A DNA stretch of 30,133 nt from JAIXUI01 sp943373175 (GTDB lineage: Bacteria > Bacteroidota > Bacteroidia > UBA7662 > JAIXUI01). The notes beneath the pieces are model-generated. The model was given only the letters and a program-made list of their open reading frames with translations, ran no database searches and was not told the DNA's origin. Position numbers and translations under genes: made by a program. The first letter of the stretch is position 1. Every line of letters begins with the position of its first letter. The stretch covers positions 1-30,133 of the forward strand of contig CALSBM010000037.1 in the NCBI GenBank assembly GCA_943373175.1, in the 5' to 3' direction. Positions 10,501-17,150 of this stretch are shown here, one piece after another.

Positions 10501-13500
10501 TCTTGTCAGGTATTGCCAATTACTTGGACTTCAGTAGGGTTGAACGGAACAGTTAGGATAGAGGTTTCTTACAATAATGGAGTTAGCTGGACTATGATTG
10601 ACGGTTCAGTTCCAGTAGTAAATGGCAGTTACAATTGGACGATTCCCAATACCTCAAGCAATTTATTTTTAGTTCGAATTACCAGTAATATCATCGCTGT
10701 AATTAATGATGTTAGTAATGCTGTTTCTACCATTTCTACTCCAGTAGCACAAGCCGGAAATGATGCTTTGTTGTGTCAGGGTGATAGTGTTCAGCTAGGT
10801 AGTTCCGGAGTGGGTACTTTCAGTTGGAGTCCGGTGGCTGGCCTTTCATCAGCTACCGTATCTAACCCTATGGCTTCTCCAACTTCAACAACTACTTATA
10901 CACTGACGGTGACCAATAGTTTTGGATGTAGTTCAACAGATCAGGTGAAAGTGACCGTATCATCTAAGCCCAACCTTGTAATTACTGGAGATACGGTGAT
11001 TTGTTCAGGTGCTTCTACTCAACTTCAAGCCAGTGGAGCTTCTACCTATGTTTGGTCGCCAACTACAGGAATTAGCAATCCCAATAGTGCAAGTCCGGTA
11101 TTTACTCCAGCCACTTCTACAACTTATCAGCTTATTGGAATAAACAATGGCTGCACAGACACAGCATTTGTGCGTGTGGTAGTAAATCCAAGTCCAACTT
11201 CACCGTTTATCAATGCTTTGGGTGCTACAACCTTCTGTCAGGGGGATTCGGTTTTCCTAAGCTCTAGCTCAACCAATGGCAACCAATGGTATCGTAATGG
11301 GCAACCGATGTCGGGCGAGACAAGTGGAATTCTAAATGTCAAAATTTCTGGCAGTTATTCGGTTCGGGTGAGTAACGGAAGTTGCTTTGCCAATAGCCAA
11401 GTATTGCTTGTAGTGGTAAACGCAGTTCCACCAACACCACAAATTACGGCCAACGGCAACCTTCAATTCTGTTTAGGCGGCAATGTAGTCTTGAGCAGTT
11501 CTAGCAGTTCTGGAAATACATGGCTGCGGAATAATGTTGTGATTAGCGGTGCCACTAGTTCAACCTTTACAGCAACTACAGCCGGCAATTATGCTGTTAG
11601 AGTTTCGAACGGTCAATGCACAGCTACTTCTGCTTCGGTTGGAGTTAACGTTACACCTGCACTTCCAACGCCGAGTGTATCAGGGACCAATTCACTCACT
11701 TTTTGTTCTAATGACAGCACTATTCTTTCTGCTAGTGATGCCATAGGGCCATGGAGGTGGATCCGCAATGGCAATATTCTTTCGGAAGACACCTTGCGAA
11801 CCTTAGTTGTGAAAACAAGTGGAAGTTACGCTGTCCGCATCGAGCGTGGAGGTTGTTCCGCTACATCCGTAGCGGTAAGCATCACCGTAAATCCATCTCC
11901 CACATCCCCGACTATTGCAGCATCTGGTTCCCTGACCTTCTGCCAGGGCGATTCCGTGACCCTCAGTTCAGGATTAAATTCCGGCTTGCAGTGGCTGCTA
12001 AGCGGCAACCCGATTTCAGGAGCAACGAGTGGCAGCTTAATAGTTAAAAACTCAGGCAGCTACACACTTAGGCAAACCCTTAGCGGCTGTTCTGCAGTTT
12101 CAGCGGCTAATGTTGTAACAGTTAACGCCTTACCAGTTGTGCCTGTGCTTACACCGGGATTCGATCAATCCTTGTGTGACGGACAAAGTGTGACACTTAG
12201 AACCACGGGCAATTTCCAGCAATATCAGTGGCAAAACAACTTGTCAGATTTATCAGGACAAACTGCTGACAGCCTTATCGTTGCAACTACAGGTAACTAC
12301 CGACTTGTAGTTACTAATGCAGCAGGTTGCAGCCGGATATCTGATGACGTTAACCTTACCTTCCAACCTGTTCCTAACACACCTGTTTTGGCAGCAGTTG
12401 GTTCACTTGTTTTCTGCGACGGAGGGCAAGTGAAATTGCATGCCGGAGGAACTGTTGTTCAGTGGTACCGCAATGGGCAAGCTTTCGGAAGCCCATCAGA
12501 TACCCTGATAGTTGCCAATAGCGGCAATTACCGAGGCAGAGTGACCTTACCCAGTGGTTGTTTTTCAGAAAGTACCGAGCTGACCGTACAAGTCAATGCA
12601 TTGCCTCAGGTTCCAGTAGTTAACGCATCAGCACCGCTTGTACAATGTGCGGGCAGCCCGCTGACCCTCAGCTCCAGCTTAGTTTCAGGAGCGCAATGGT
12701 TGCTGAACGGAAACCCTATAACAGGAGCACAGGATAGCTTTCTGGTCGTTACCGCCACAGGAAACTATCAGTTAAATTCAACTAATGCAGCAGGTTGCAG
12801 CAGCAGATCTTTGGCTGCCACTGTAACCTTTAACCCCGTTCCAACACCAGCAACCCTCAACGCGTCTGGAGCCGTTAGTTTTTGCGACGGAGGCCAAGTA
12901 ATCCTTCGAGCGACAGGAGCAAGCGTTACTCGCCAGTGGTTAAGAGACGGGCAAACTATCAGCGGCGCACAAGCCGACACCCTTTTAGCAACCCAGACCG
13001 GACAGTATCAACTGAGGTTGACTAACAGTTTCGGATGTTTCAGTAACTCCAATTTACTCAGTGTAACAGTTAATCCGGTACCAGCGATACCGGTTGTTAG
13101 TCCATCTGGGAATCAAATCATCTGCGATGGACAAACACTCGTTCTTAAAACTACGTCAGGAGCTGTCAATTATGAGTGGTTTAGAAACGGAAATATACTT
13201 AGCGGCTTCAATGCGGATAGTCTAGTAGTAACCCAAGGAGGTAATTACCGAGTTCGGTATTCGAACAGCTTCGGTTGCACGAGCATTTCAGTGTTTACCA
13301 ACGTAACAGTGAACCCTAACCCTACCGTTCCGGCATTACAGGCCTCTGGAAATACCACATTTTGCCAAGGAGGTCAGGTAATTATAAAAGGAAATCCGGC
13401 AACTGGAACTAGGAAGTGGTATCAAAATGGAAGCTTGCTAAGCGGACAAGTTTCCGACAGTCTGATAGTTCAAAATTCAGGAAGCTACGAACTAGAAATT

Positions 13501-16425
13501 GTATTGCCCACCGGATGCAGCAGCAAGTCTCAGCCAACGCAAGTTGTGGTGAACCCATTGCCCGTTGCACCTGTGATATTGGGTTCTGACAGCATTCGTT
13601 TTTGCCAAGGCGACAACCGATTACTTCAAACCTTAAGTGGAGGTAGCCTGCAATGGTTAAAAGATGGGGCTGCGGTTATTGGAGCTACATTCGATACACT
13701 TCGGGTACAGAACTCCGGAAATTATCAGGTAAGAACTACCGATGCGAATGGGTGCAGCGCCATTTCCGGTTCCGTCAACAGCCAACAATTGAGTTATCCA
13801 ACAGTGCCAGTGATTCAAGCATTAGGCAATACCACCTTCTGCGATGGAGGGGGAGTTCTGCTGACAGCGAACATAGACGGACAACCACAGTGGATTTTTA
13901 ATGGAAATGCAGTTTCCGGCGGGACTCGGGATACCCTACGCGCTACACAAGCCGGAGTTTACCAATTGGAAGTAAGCCGATTAGGTCTTTGCGTAGTCAA
14001 CAGTCAGAATACCATCATTACTTCCTTGTTGCTAACACCAGCAAAGCCATTGGTACAAGCATCAGGTGCTCTAAGAATATGTTCAGGTGACTCAGTGGTG
14101 TTATCCAGTTCCGGAAGCGCGAATTATCAGTGGTATCAACAAGGATTGCCAATAGCAACTGCTCAAGATTCATTTATAGTAGTACGCCAGAGTGGCCAAT
14201 ATTCCGTCTCAACACAGAATGGAATCTGTGACCGTATGTCGGATACCCTTCAGGTGGAAGTATTTGCTATTCCATCAGTGCCAACAATAACTGCTCAAGG
14301 AAGTCTAAGTCGTTGCGACGGTGACAGCTTACTGCTTCGCGCTTCCCATAACGGAGAAACCTTAAAATGGTACCGCAATGGACAGCCAGTAATTCAGCCA
14401 GCAAGTGACAGTCTTTGGGTGAATACCACAGGTTCTTACACCGTTGAGTCTTTGAATGGCGGATTATGCTCAAACCTTTCAGCAGCAGTTAACACGGTCT
14501 TCAACCCAAATCCGGCGATGCCATCGGTACAAGCAGCGGGAAGCCTTACCTTATGCCAGGGAGATAGCCTCAATTTAAGTGCTACAGCTACCGGTAATAT
14601 TCAATGGATGTTAAACGGAACTGCCATTACTGGCGCACAAGCATTGAACTACTTTGCGCGTATTAGTGGAGATTACGCCGTTCAGGTTACCAACACCTTT
14701 GGATGCAGCCAGACTTCATCCGCTACCACTGTAACCGTGAATCCAACACCTGCGGTGCCTGTTTTAAATCGAAATGGCGTTGTTTCTGTGTGTCAGGTTG
14801 ATCGGTTGGTATTACGCACTACCAGTATAGATTCTATTCAGTGGTTCCGAAATGGACAACTCTTCACCAGCGGAACCGATAGTGTTGTGGTAACGCAATC
14901 CGGATTATATCAAGCAGTTGCCGTGACTACTTTGGGGTGTACAAAAGCATCCGATACCGTTAGGGTATTCGTGAATCCACAGCCTATTATTCCTCCAATC
15001 AATCGAATTGGAAATCTTCGGTTCTGCCAAGGCGGCCAAGTGGTATTCCGAGTTAACAACCTTGTAGGTTTTGGATTGCAGTGGTTCAGAGATGGACAAC
15101 TTCTATCCGGTCAAATTGCCGATAGTTTAGTAGCAACTAGCGCTGGTATTTATCAACTTCGTGTTCAAAATGCGGCAGGTTGTCAGAGCCTGAATACAGG
15201 CGATACCGTGGTGGTTGATGCCTTACCTACAGCCCCTACGGTTACTCCAACCGGTTCAATAAATTTGTGCCAAGGACAGAATGTGTTGCTTTCAAGCAAT
15301 GCAACTTCTGGAAGACAATGGTGGAAAGACGGACAGCCGATAGTAGGTCAAACGGCAGATACGTTGAGAGTTGCCAGCAGCGGACAATATGCCATTCGTG
15401 TTACCAATGCGTCGGGATGTTTCAACACCTCTAATGCAGTGAGCGTAACGGTTAGTCCAATCCCCGCAGTACCAACTATCAGTGCCGCAGGGCCAACGAC
15501 CTTCTGCTCTGGAAATCAGGTGGTGTTGCGATCAAGTTCAGCAATTGGCAATCAATGGATGCTTAACGGCAATGATTTGGCAGGACAATCCGCAGACAGT
15601 TTAATTGTAACCCTTGCCGGAAACTACAGCGTAAGAGTGACGAATGCTGGCAATTGCAGCAACACTTCCACCAATCTTACTATAACGGTGAACCCAACTC
15701 CAGCAGTTGCCTTTGTTGGAGCTAATGGCCCAACCACGTTCTGTCAGGGCGGCCAAGTGGTGTTGAGTAGTTCTGTTTCGCAAAATGCTGTTTGGGTATT
15801 GAATGGACAGCCGTTTGTTCCAGTGAGCGGCCCTCTGGCTGTTGTGAGCAGTGGAAGCTGGGCGGTACGGGTGAGCGGTGGAAATGGATGCTTCTCCTTC
15901 TCCTTGCCAACTATTGTTACCGTTAACCCTATTCCGGTGAAACCAATAATCTCTAGGGTTTTAGACACGTTGATTTCGAACGTAGTTACGGGGAATCAGT
16001 GGTTCTTAGTAGGTTCCGGACCAGTTTCAGGAGCTACGCAACAACGGTTCTTACCTCCTCAGAATGGTCGATATACTTTGCAAGTAAGTGCTAATGGATG
16101 TACCTCACCAAATGCGGATACCATCAGCTTTATCTTTACAACAGTATCGGAAATTGCCGCTAACTGGAATACGAAACTGTTCCCCAATCCGGCATCGGAC
16201 GCTATGAACTTGGAAATAGAAGTTTCGAATGCGATGTCGCTTGATGCGAGTATCCTGGATGTTCAGGGTAAAGTTTTCAGACGTTGGGAAATGTTGGGAA
16301 TAGAAAGCGGACGTAATCAAGTGAAAGTTCAGGTTGAAGGTCTTGCTGACGGGCTTTATTTTCTGCGACTAATAAATACTGAAGATGGCAATTCCAAGAA
16401 CCTTCGTTTTGTAATTAAGCGGTAG
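4561..16425 (+). CDS. Giant T9SS-secreted surface protein with Kre9/KNH-like and Ig-like repeat arrays
   Basis: One open frame of 3,954 codons. Order: signal peptide (1-27, ending ANAQ); 21 beta-sandwich units of about 97 residues (28-2060) with the pattern SPNGGE-W-G-ISW, LEYS-DGG-W, YNWTVPNTPS, ARIRV-D, S-VFTI, resembling Kre9/KNH (Ser-Thr-rich) domains; two PKD/Ig-like units (2061-2212) with YTLTVTNSFGC; 20 complete Ig-like units of about 79 residues (2213-3792) of the form FCQGDSV-LSSS, QW-RNG, SGSY-VRVTN-GCS, VTVNPxP; a decayed unit (3793-3865); and a type A sorting domain from LFPNPASDAM (3873) to the final VIKR. The type A domain directs export by the type IX system and usually attachment to surface lipopolysaccharide. 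The architecture suggests a long rod-like adhesin or surface filament (inference). No catalytic domain is visible. It is preceded by a weak -7 box and ends at a strong terminator. It appears monocistronic. Confidence 0.93.
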   Translation: MKQIFTIGRKTCLLVMLVLAGLLANAQTITITSPNGGEVLPGCTQYAVGWNTTGIVSGFYNIDFSINGGLTWSAVATNFQAPSRSFTWTVPNVSTSNGLVRVMDAQNTNVRDLSNNPFTITAPMVLNSPNGGQVWPGQSLQTISWAASSGGSNSFNIDYSTDAGSSWTSIVTNWTTFSNSYSWTVPNTPSTTVLVRVTDASFPCRTDFSDNVFTITPAPSSLNITNPTVGMTWYAGQLVNVTWTNANLPSNFVRIDYSFDNGVSWNLVTASTPTNPSSGSFNWTLPNTPTTQARVRVRHVTDTTISTVSQAFTIRPFVVITSPAGSNQFAGCSNTSIVWSRGGTSNSWNLDYSINGGQNWIPITSNYFTTSSTSVSYFWTIPNTPGTNVVVRVTDANDTTKRDTSNSFTIIRDQSIIVNAPNGGEVWQGGSNRTVSWANQNTSFTLEMLYSTNNGQNWTTISTISSSVNQYTWGVPNIPTTQALFMVRDWNNTCKNDVSDAVFEITAATPTITLTNPTSAVNWYAGQIQTINWNHQFFPNNSFVRLEYSTDGGATWQVIVNSAPAGTSSGSFNWTVPNTPSNSARIRVSLVGNPSISSTSPVNFTLLPFVVLSSPTTAVNWAACSNQSISWNRGGTSNIWRLDYSINGGANWINITNNFNTGSATFISYTWSVPNVPTQALRIRVSDALDLSKSDSMRVNGVILRDQSIIINSPNGGQSWQAASTQQASWASNNVSSTLELSYSTDAGQSWNFITSVSSFNNTYNWTIPNTPSSQALFRVRDWNNACKADTSDAVFAITAPNATITLTNPTSAVSWYAGQNQTISWNCSFLPSNFVRLEYSTDGGLSWLTIVNSTPTNSTSGSYNWIVPNTPSTQARIRVSPVGSPSIQSTSPVNFTLLPFVLLTSPNGGQQFAACGNQSISWSRGGTSNNWSLEYSIDGGLNWLPITSSLFTNSSTNLSYSWSVPNTPTTQGLIRITDNTDTTKRDTSNAVFSIIRDQSLIVNSPNGGEVWQGGTNRVVSWASQNTSSTLELSYSTDAGLSWNTITTVSSFTNQYTWAVPNAPSTNSLFRIRDWNNSCRQDASDGLFTITPANQSFTITNPTSNVSWYAGQIQTISWNNQFIPTNSFVKLEYSTDAGANWITIVNAAPAGSSSGSFNWTVPNAPTTQARIRVSLVGNTAIQAVNPVNFTLLPFIVLTSPTGNLTWPACETRTITWTRGGTSNQFNIEYSNNGGANWLPIANNVNFGSQSNLSYSWVVNNIPTNQFRIRVTDSFDPSKSDTSKNDNTITRNQSIIINTPNGGEQWKGNTVQQISWAANNVSGTLELSYSTDSGISWNFINSASSFNNTFNWTIPNTPSTQALVRVRDWNNACKSDTSNAVFTLTPPDPILTLTSFNSGSTVYAGQVQNISWNNQFLPTNNIRIEYSIDNGQNWSTVVNSTPTNNTSGSFNWTIPNTPTRFGLVRISVVGNGTIQSTSTLPFFIESFVVLTSPNGGENWAACTNRTISWNRGGTSTQWKIEYSLDGGTNWNLITGSHFGSTSVNQSYNWTVPNMPSSATRIRVSDALDATKADSSNGDFSIVQDQSIIVNSPNGGEVWTGGTNRVVSWASNGTSSTLWLFYSTDNGQNWTYINQVSSFTNQYTWTVPNTSSTQAIFRVQDANNSCRNDVSDAVFTILPAVPTFTIISPNGGNTLYTGTLHTINWSSQFVTTNFVRLEYSVDNGNSWTTIVNATSNSGSYNWSVPNTITSQALVRVSDFSNANLLDVSNSVFSISPPIKVLTPNGGEQLFGCAQTTVSWTRGGSSNNFRLEYSIDNGQNWIFIINLTTSSTSPTYNWTLPATGSASYRVRIMDQNDNTRVDVSDTTFTVYAPITLTDPNTGGQWLAGSTRNITWTDTLTSKNYNLDYSINGGSTWTNIVVNQQILNGQYSWTVPSVLTTNGLIRITEFGSSCKQDISNFPFTITQTTNSLTVTSPNGGATYQSCQVLPITWTSVGLNGTVRIEVSYNNGVSWTMIDGSVPVVNGSYNWTIPNTSSNLFLVRITSNIIAVINDVSNAVSTISTPVAQAGNDALLCQGDSVQLGSSGVGTFSWSPVAGLSSATVSNPMASPTSTTTYTLTVTNSFGCSSTDQVKVTVSSKPNLVITGDTVICSGASTQLQASGASTYVWSPTTGISNPNSASPVFTPATSTTYQLIGINNGCTDTAFVRVVVNPSPTSPFINALGATTFCQGDSVFLSSSSTNGNQWYRNGQPMSGETSGILNVKISGSYSVRVSNGSCFANSQVLLVVVNAVPPTPQITANGNLQFCLGGNVVLSSSSSSGNTWLRNNVVISGATSSTFTATTAGNYAVRVSNGQCTATSASVGVNVTPALPTPSVSGTNSLTFCSNDSTILSASDAIGPWRWIRNGNILSEDTLRTLVVKTSGSYAVRIERGGCSATSVAVSITVNPSPTSPTIAASGSLTFCQGDSVTLSSGLNSGLQWLLSGNPISGATSGSLIVKNSGSYTLRQTLSGCSAVSAANVVTVNALPVVPVLTPGFDQSLCDGQSVTLRTTGNFQQYQWQNNLSDLSGQTADSLIVATTGNYRLVVTNAAGCSRISDDVNLTFQPVPNTPVLAAVGSLVFCDGGQVKLHAGGTVVQWYRNGQAFGSPSDTLIVANSGNYRGRVTLPSGCFSESTELTVQVNALPQVPVVNASAPLVQCAGSPLTLSSSLVSGAQWLLNGNPITGAQDSFLVVTATGNYQLNSTNAAGCSSRSLAATVTFNPVPTPATLNASGAVSFCDGGQVILRATGASVTRQWLRDGQTISGAQADTLLATQTGQYQLRLTNSFGCFSNSNLLSVTVNPVPAIPVVSPSGNQIICDGQTLVLKTTSGAVNYEWFRNGNILSGFNADSLVVTQGGNYRVRYSNSFGCTSISVFTNVTVNPNPTVPALQASGNTTFCQGGQVIIKGNPATGTRKWYQNGSLLSGQVSDSLIVQNSGSYELEIVLPTGCSSKSQPTQVVVNPLPVAPVILGSDSIRFCQGDNRLLQTLSGGSLQWLKDGAAVIGATFDTLRVQNSGNYQVRTTDANGCSAISGSVNSQQLSYPTVPVIQALGNTTFCDGGGVLLTANIDGQPQWIFNGNAVSGGTRDTLRATQAGVYQLEVSRLGLCVVNSQNTIITSLLLTPAKPLVQASGALRICSGDSVVLSSSGSANYQWYQQGLPIATAQDSFIVVRQSGQYSVSTQNGICDRMSDTLQVEVFAIPSVPTITAQGSLSRCDGDSLLLRASHNGETLKWYRNGQPVIQPASDSLWVNTTGSYTVESLNGGLCSNLSAAVNTVFNPNPAMPSVQAAGSLTLCQGDSLNLSATATGNIQWMLNGTAITGAQALNYFARISGDYAVQVTNTFGCSQTSSATTVTVNPTPAVPVLNRNGVVSVCQVDRLVLRTTSIDSIQWFRNGQLFTSGTDSVVVTQSGLYQAVAVTTLGCTKASDTVRVFVNPQPIIPPINRIGNLRFCQGGQVVFRVNNLVGFGLQWFRDGQLLSGQIADSLVATSAGIYQLRVQNAAGCQSLNTGDTVVVDALPTAPTVTPTGSINLCQGQNVLLSSNATSGRQWWKDGQPIVGQTADTLRVASSGQYAIRVTNASGCFNTSNAVSVTVSPIPAVPTISAAGPTTFCSGNQVVLRSSSAIGNQWMLNGNDLAGQSADSLIVTLAGNYSVRVTNAGNCSNTSTNLTITVNPTPAVAFVGANGPTTFCQGGQVVLSSSVSQNAVWVLNGQPFVPVSGPLAVVSSGSWAVRVSGGNGCFSFSLPTIVTVNPIPVKPIISRVLDTLISNVVTGNQWFLVGSGPVSGATQQRFLPPQNGRYTLQVSANGCTSPNADTISFIFTTVSEIAANWNTKLFPNPASDAMNLEIEVSNAMSLDASILDVQGKVFRRWEMLGIESGRNQVKVQVEGLADGLYFLRLINTEDGNSKNLRFVIKR
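4642..10740 (+). repeat. 21 tandem Kre9/KNH-like domains arranged as A-B-C triads
   Basis: Units 1-20 follow a fixed order. Type A (1, 4, 7, 10, 13, 16, 19) has an early Cys in WAAC/FAGC followed by ISWxRGGTS. Type B (2, 5, 8, 11, 14, 17, 20) usually starts DQSIIVNSPNGG and has a late Cys in WNNxCKxD. Type C (3, 6, 9, 12, 15, 18) usually has TNPTSAVSWYAGQ and normally no Cys. Unit 21 has an early Cys (YQSCQV) and is hard to type. The repeats are diverged at DNA level despite strong protein similarity. Confidence 0.85.
10741..11196 (+). repeat. Two PKD/Ig-like units linking the repeat arrays
   Basis: Two units of about 75 residues begin PVAQAGNDALLCQGD and NLVITGDTVICSGA. Both contain W-SP-GL/GIS and TTTYTLTVTN-like strands and carry one early and one late cysteine. 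They differ from the arrays on either side and mark the switch between the two repeat families. Confidence 0.75.
11197..15936 (+). repeat. 20 tandem Ig-like units with paired cysteines
   Basis: Twenty units averaging 79 residues start near xPxxxASGxxTFCQGDxVxL and end near GCxSxSxxxxVTVNPxP. All 20 carry exactly one early and one late Cys, as expected for an intradomain disulfide. A 21st unit (15937 to about 16140) keeps the late Cys (NGCTSP) but has lost the early one and the CQGD strand. Confidence 0.85.
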
Positions 16426-16448
16426 TTACCATCGTGCTACATGTAGAT

Positions 16449-16476
16449 AAAAGCGCCCTTCGGGGCGCTTTTTTTT
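16449..16476 (+). terminator. Rho-independent terminator of the giant gene
   Basis: GCGCCC (16453-16458), loop TTCG, GGGCGC (16463-16468), flanked by AAAA on the left and a run of eight T on the right (16469-16476). The UUCG tetraloop and A/T extension make a very stable hairpin. It begins 24 bases after the stop codon at 16425. The A-run means it could work on either strand. Confidence 0.92.
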
Positions 16477-16566
16477 ATGTGTATGGAAGATGTTTAACCT
16501 AAACTTAGGTTGAATTGGTTTGCGCAATTAACAAGAGCAAATTTTGTAGGTTGAAGTTCTAATACT

Positions 16567-16800
16567 ATGTTAAAAACCCGCTTGCGGCAACGATTGAAGC
16601 GGAAAGCCCGCAGGGGCCAGGCCGGCAAATACCGGAATAGCCCCGATTATGCCATGCAAGCCGGACTGAAGCCCCGAGGACTTGCAGCGGAAAGCGTGAC
16701 CCTGGGCAGGGCGGACGCTATAGAGTAAAAACTATTATCGGGGATGTATCGGCGCTGGACGCTCGCCCTGCACAGGGGGCCGCCCAAGTAATTGTTCAAA
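16567..16800 (+). ncRNA. GC-rich, highly structured segment, possible non-coding RNA
   Basis: This stretch is far richer in G and C than its surroundings and has no open frame. Visible helices: GGGGC (16613-16617) with GCCCC (16640-16644) enclosing CCGG/CCGG (16622-16625 and 16632-16635); GCAGGGCG (16706-16713) with CGCCCTGC (16764-16771). The motifs GATTGAAGCGGAAAGCCCG and GGACTTGCAGCGGAAAGCG are related to each other. This style (GATTGAAGCGG-AAAGCCC) recalls repeated structured RNAs of Bacteroidota such as the Flavo-1 motif, from memory and unverified. A promoter-like AAATTTTG at 16539-16546 with TTTG at 16519-16522 lies upstream on the plus strand. The strand is uncertain. Confidence 0.45.
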
Positions 16801-16847
16801 GCAAGGGATTATTGGTTCCCGGCTGTTGAGTGATGATTAGGTTGAGG

Positions 16848-17141
16848 TTAGGGATTTATTGCAATGATTCGATAACGGGGTTTTTCCTGTGTTGATGCGT
16901 TGCTATGGTACATCCATACGAGGCCATTTCCGAGCATAACTCCCTGGCTGTTGCAAAACAGGTTGCAGGTGCAGAGGTCTTTGACCCTGGAAGAGAATTG
17001 TGCTGAAAAGAGCTCTTTGTAACGCAGAGTGAATTGGCTGCTGGTTCGAAGGGTTATTCGTTTTCCCTGAGTGTTGTTGATGGATATAGGGGATTGGCAG
17101 GAAAGTCTTTTTTTGATCGAGATAGGTTCTTCGAAATTACT
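16848..17141 (-). pseudogene. Start-less open frame after the type B T9SS gene, possible gene remnant
   Basis: On the minus strand 97 sense codons run between a TAA at 17142-17144 and a TAA at 16848-16850, in the same frame as the upstream T9SS gene, which ends at a TAG three codons earlier. The translation reads like protein (KRITLRTSSQFTLRYKELF, then VKDLCTCNLFCNSQGVMLG, four Cys in about 15 residues region, and YRIIAINP at the end). The first in-frame ATG lies more than halfway along and no GTG or TTG start is present. It may be a truncated gene, a gene with an unusual start, or chance. I recognise no family. Confidence 0.3.
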
Positions 17142-17150
17142 TTAACCACG

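Noticed and set aside
4561..16425. Several separate repeat-protein genes joined by sequencing or assembly error
   Set aside because: The frame is continuous, with one signal peptide at the start, one sorting domain at the end and ordered domain types throughout. Collapsed or expanded unit number cannot be excluded without long reads.
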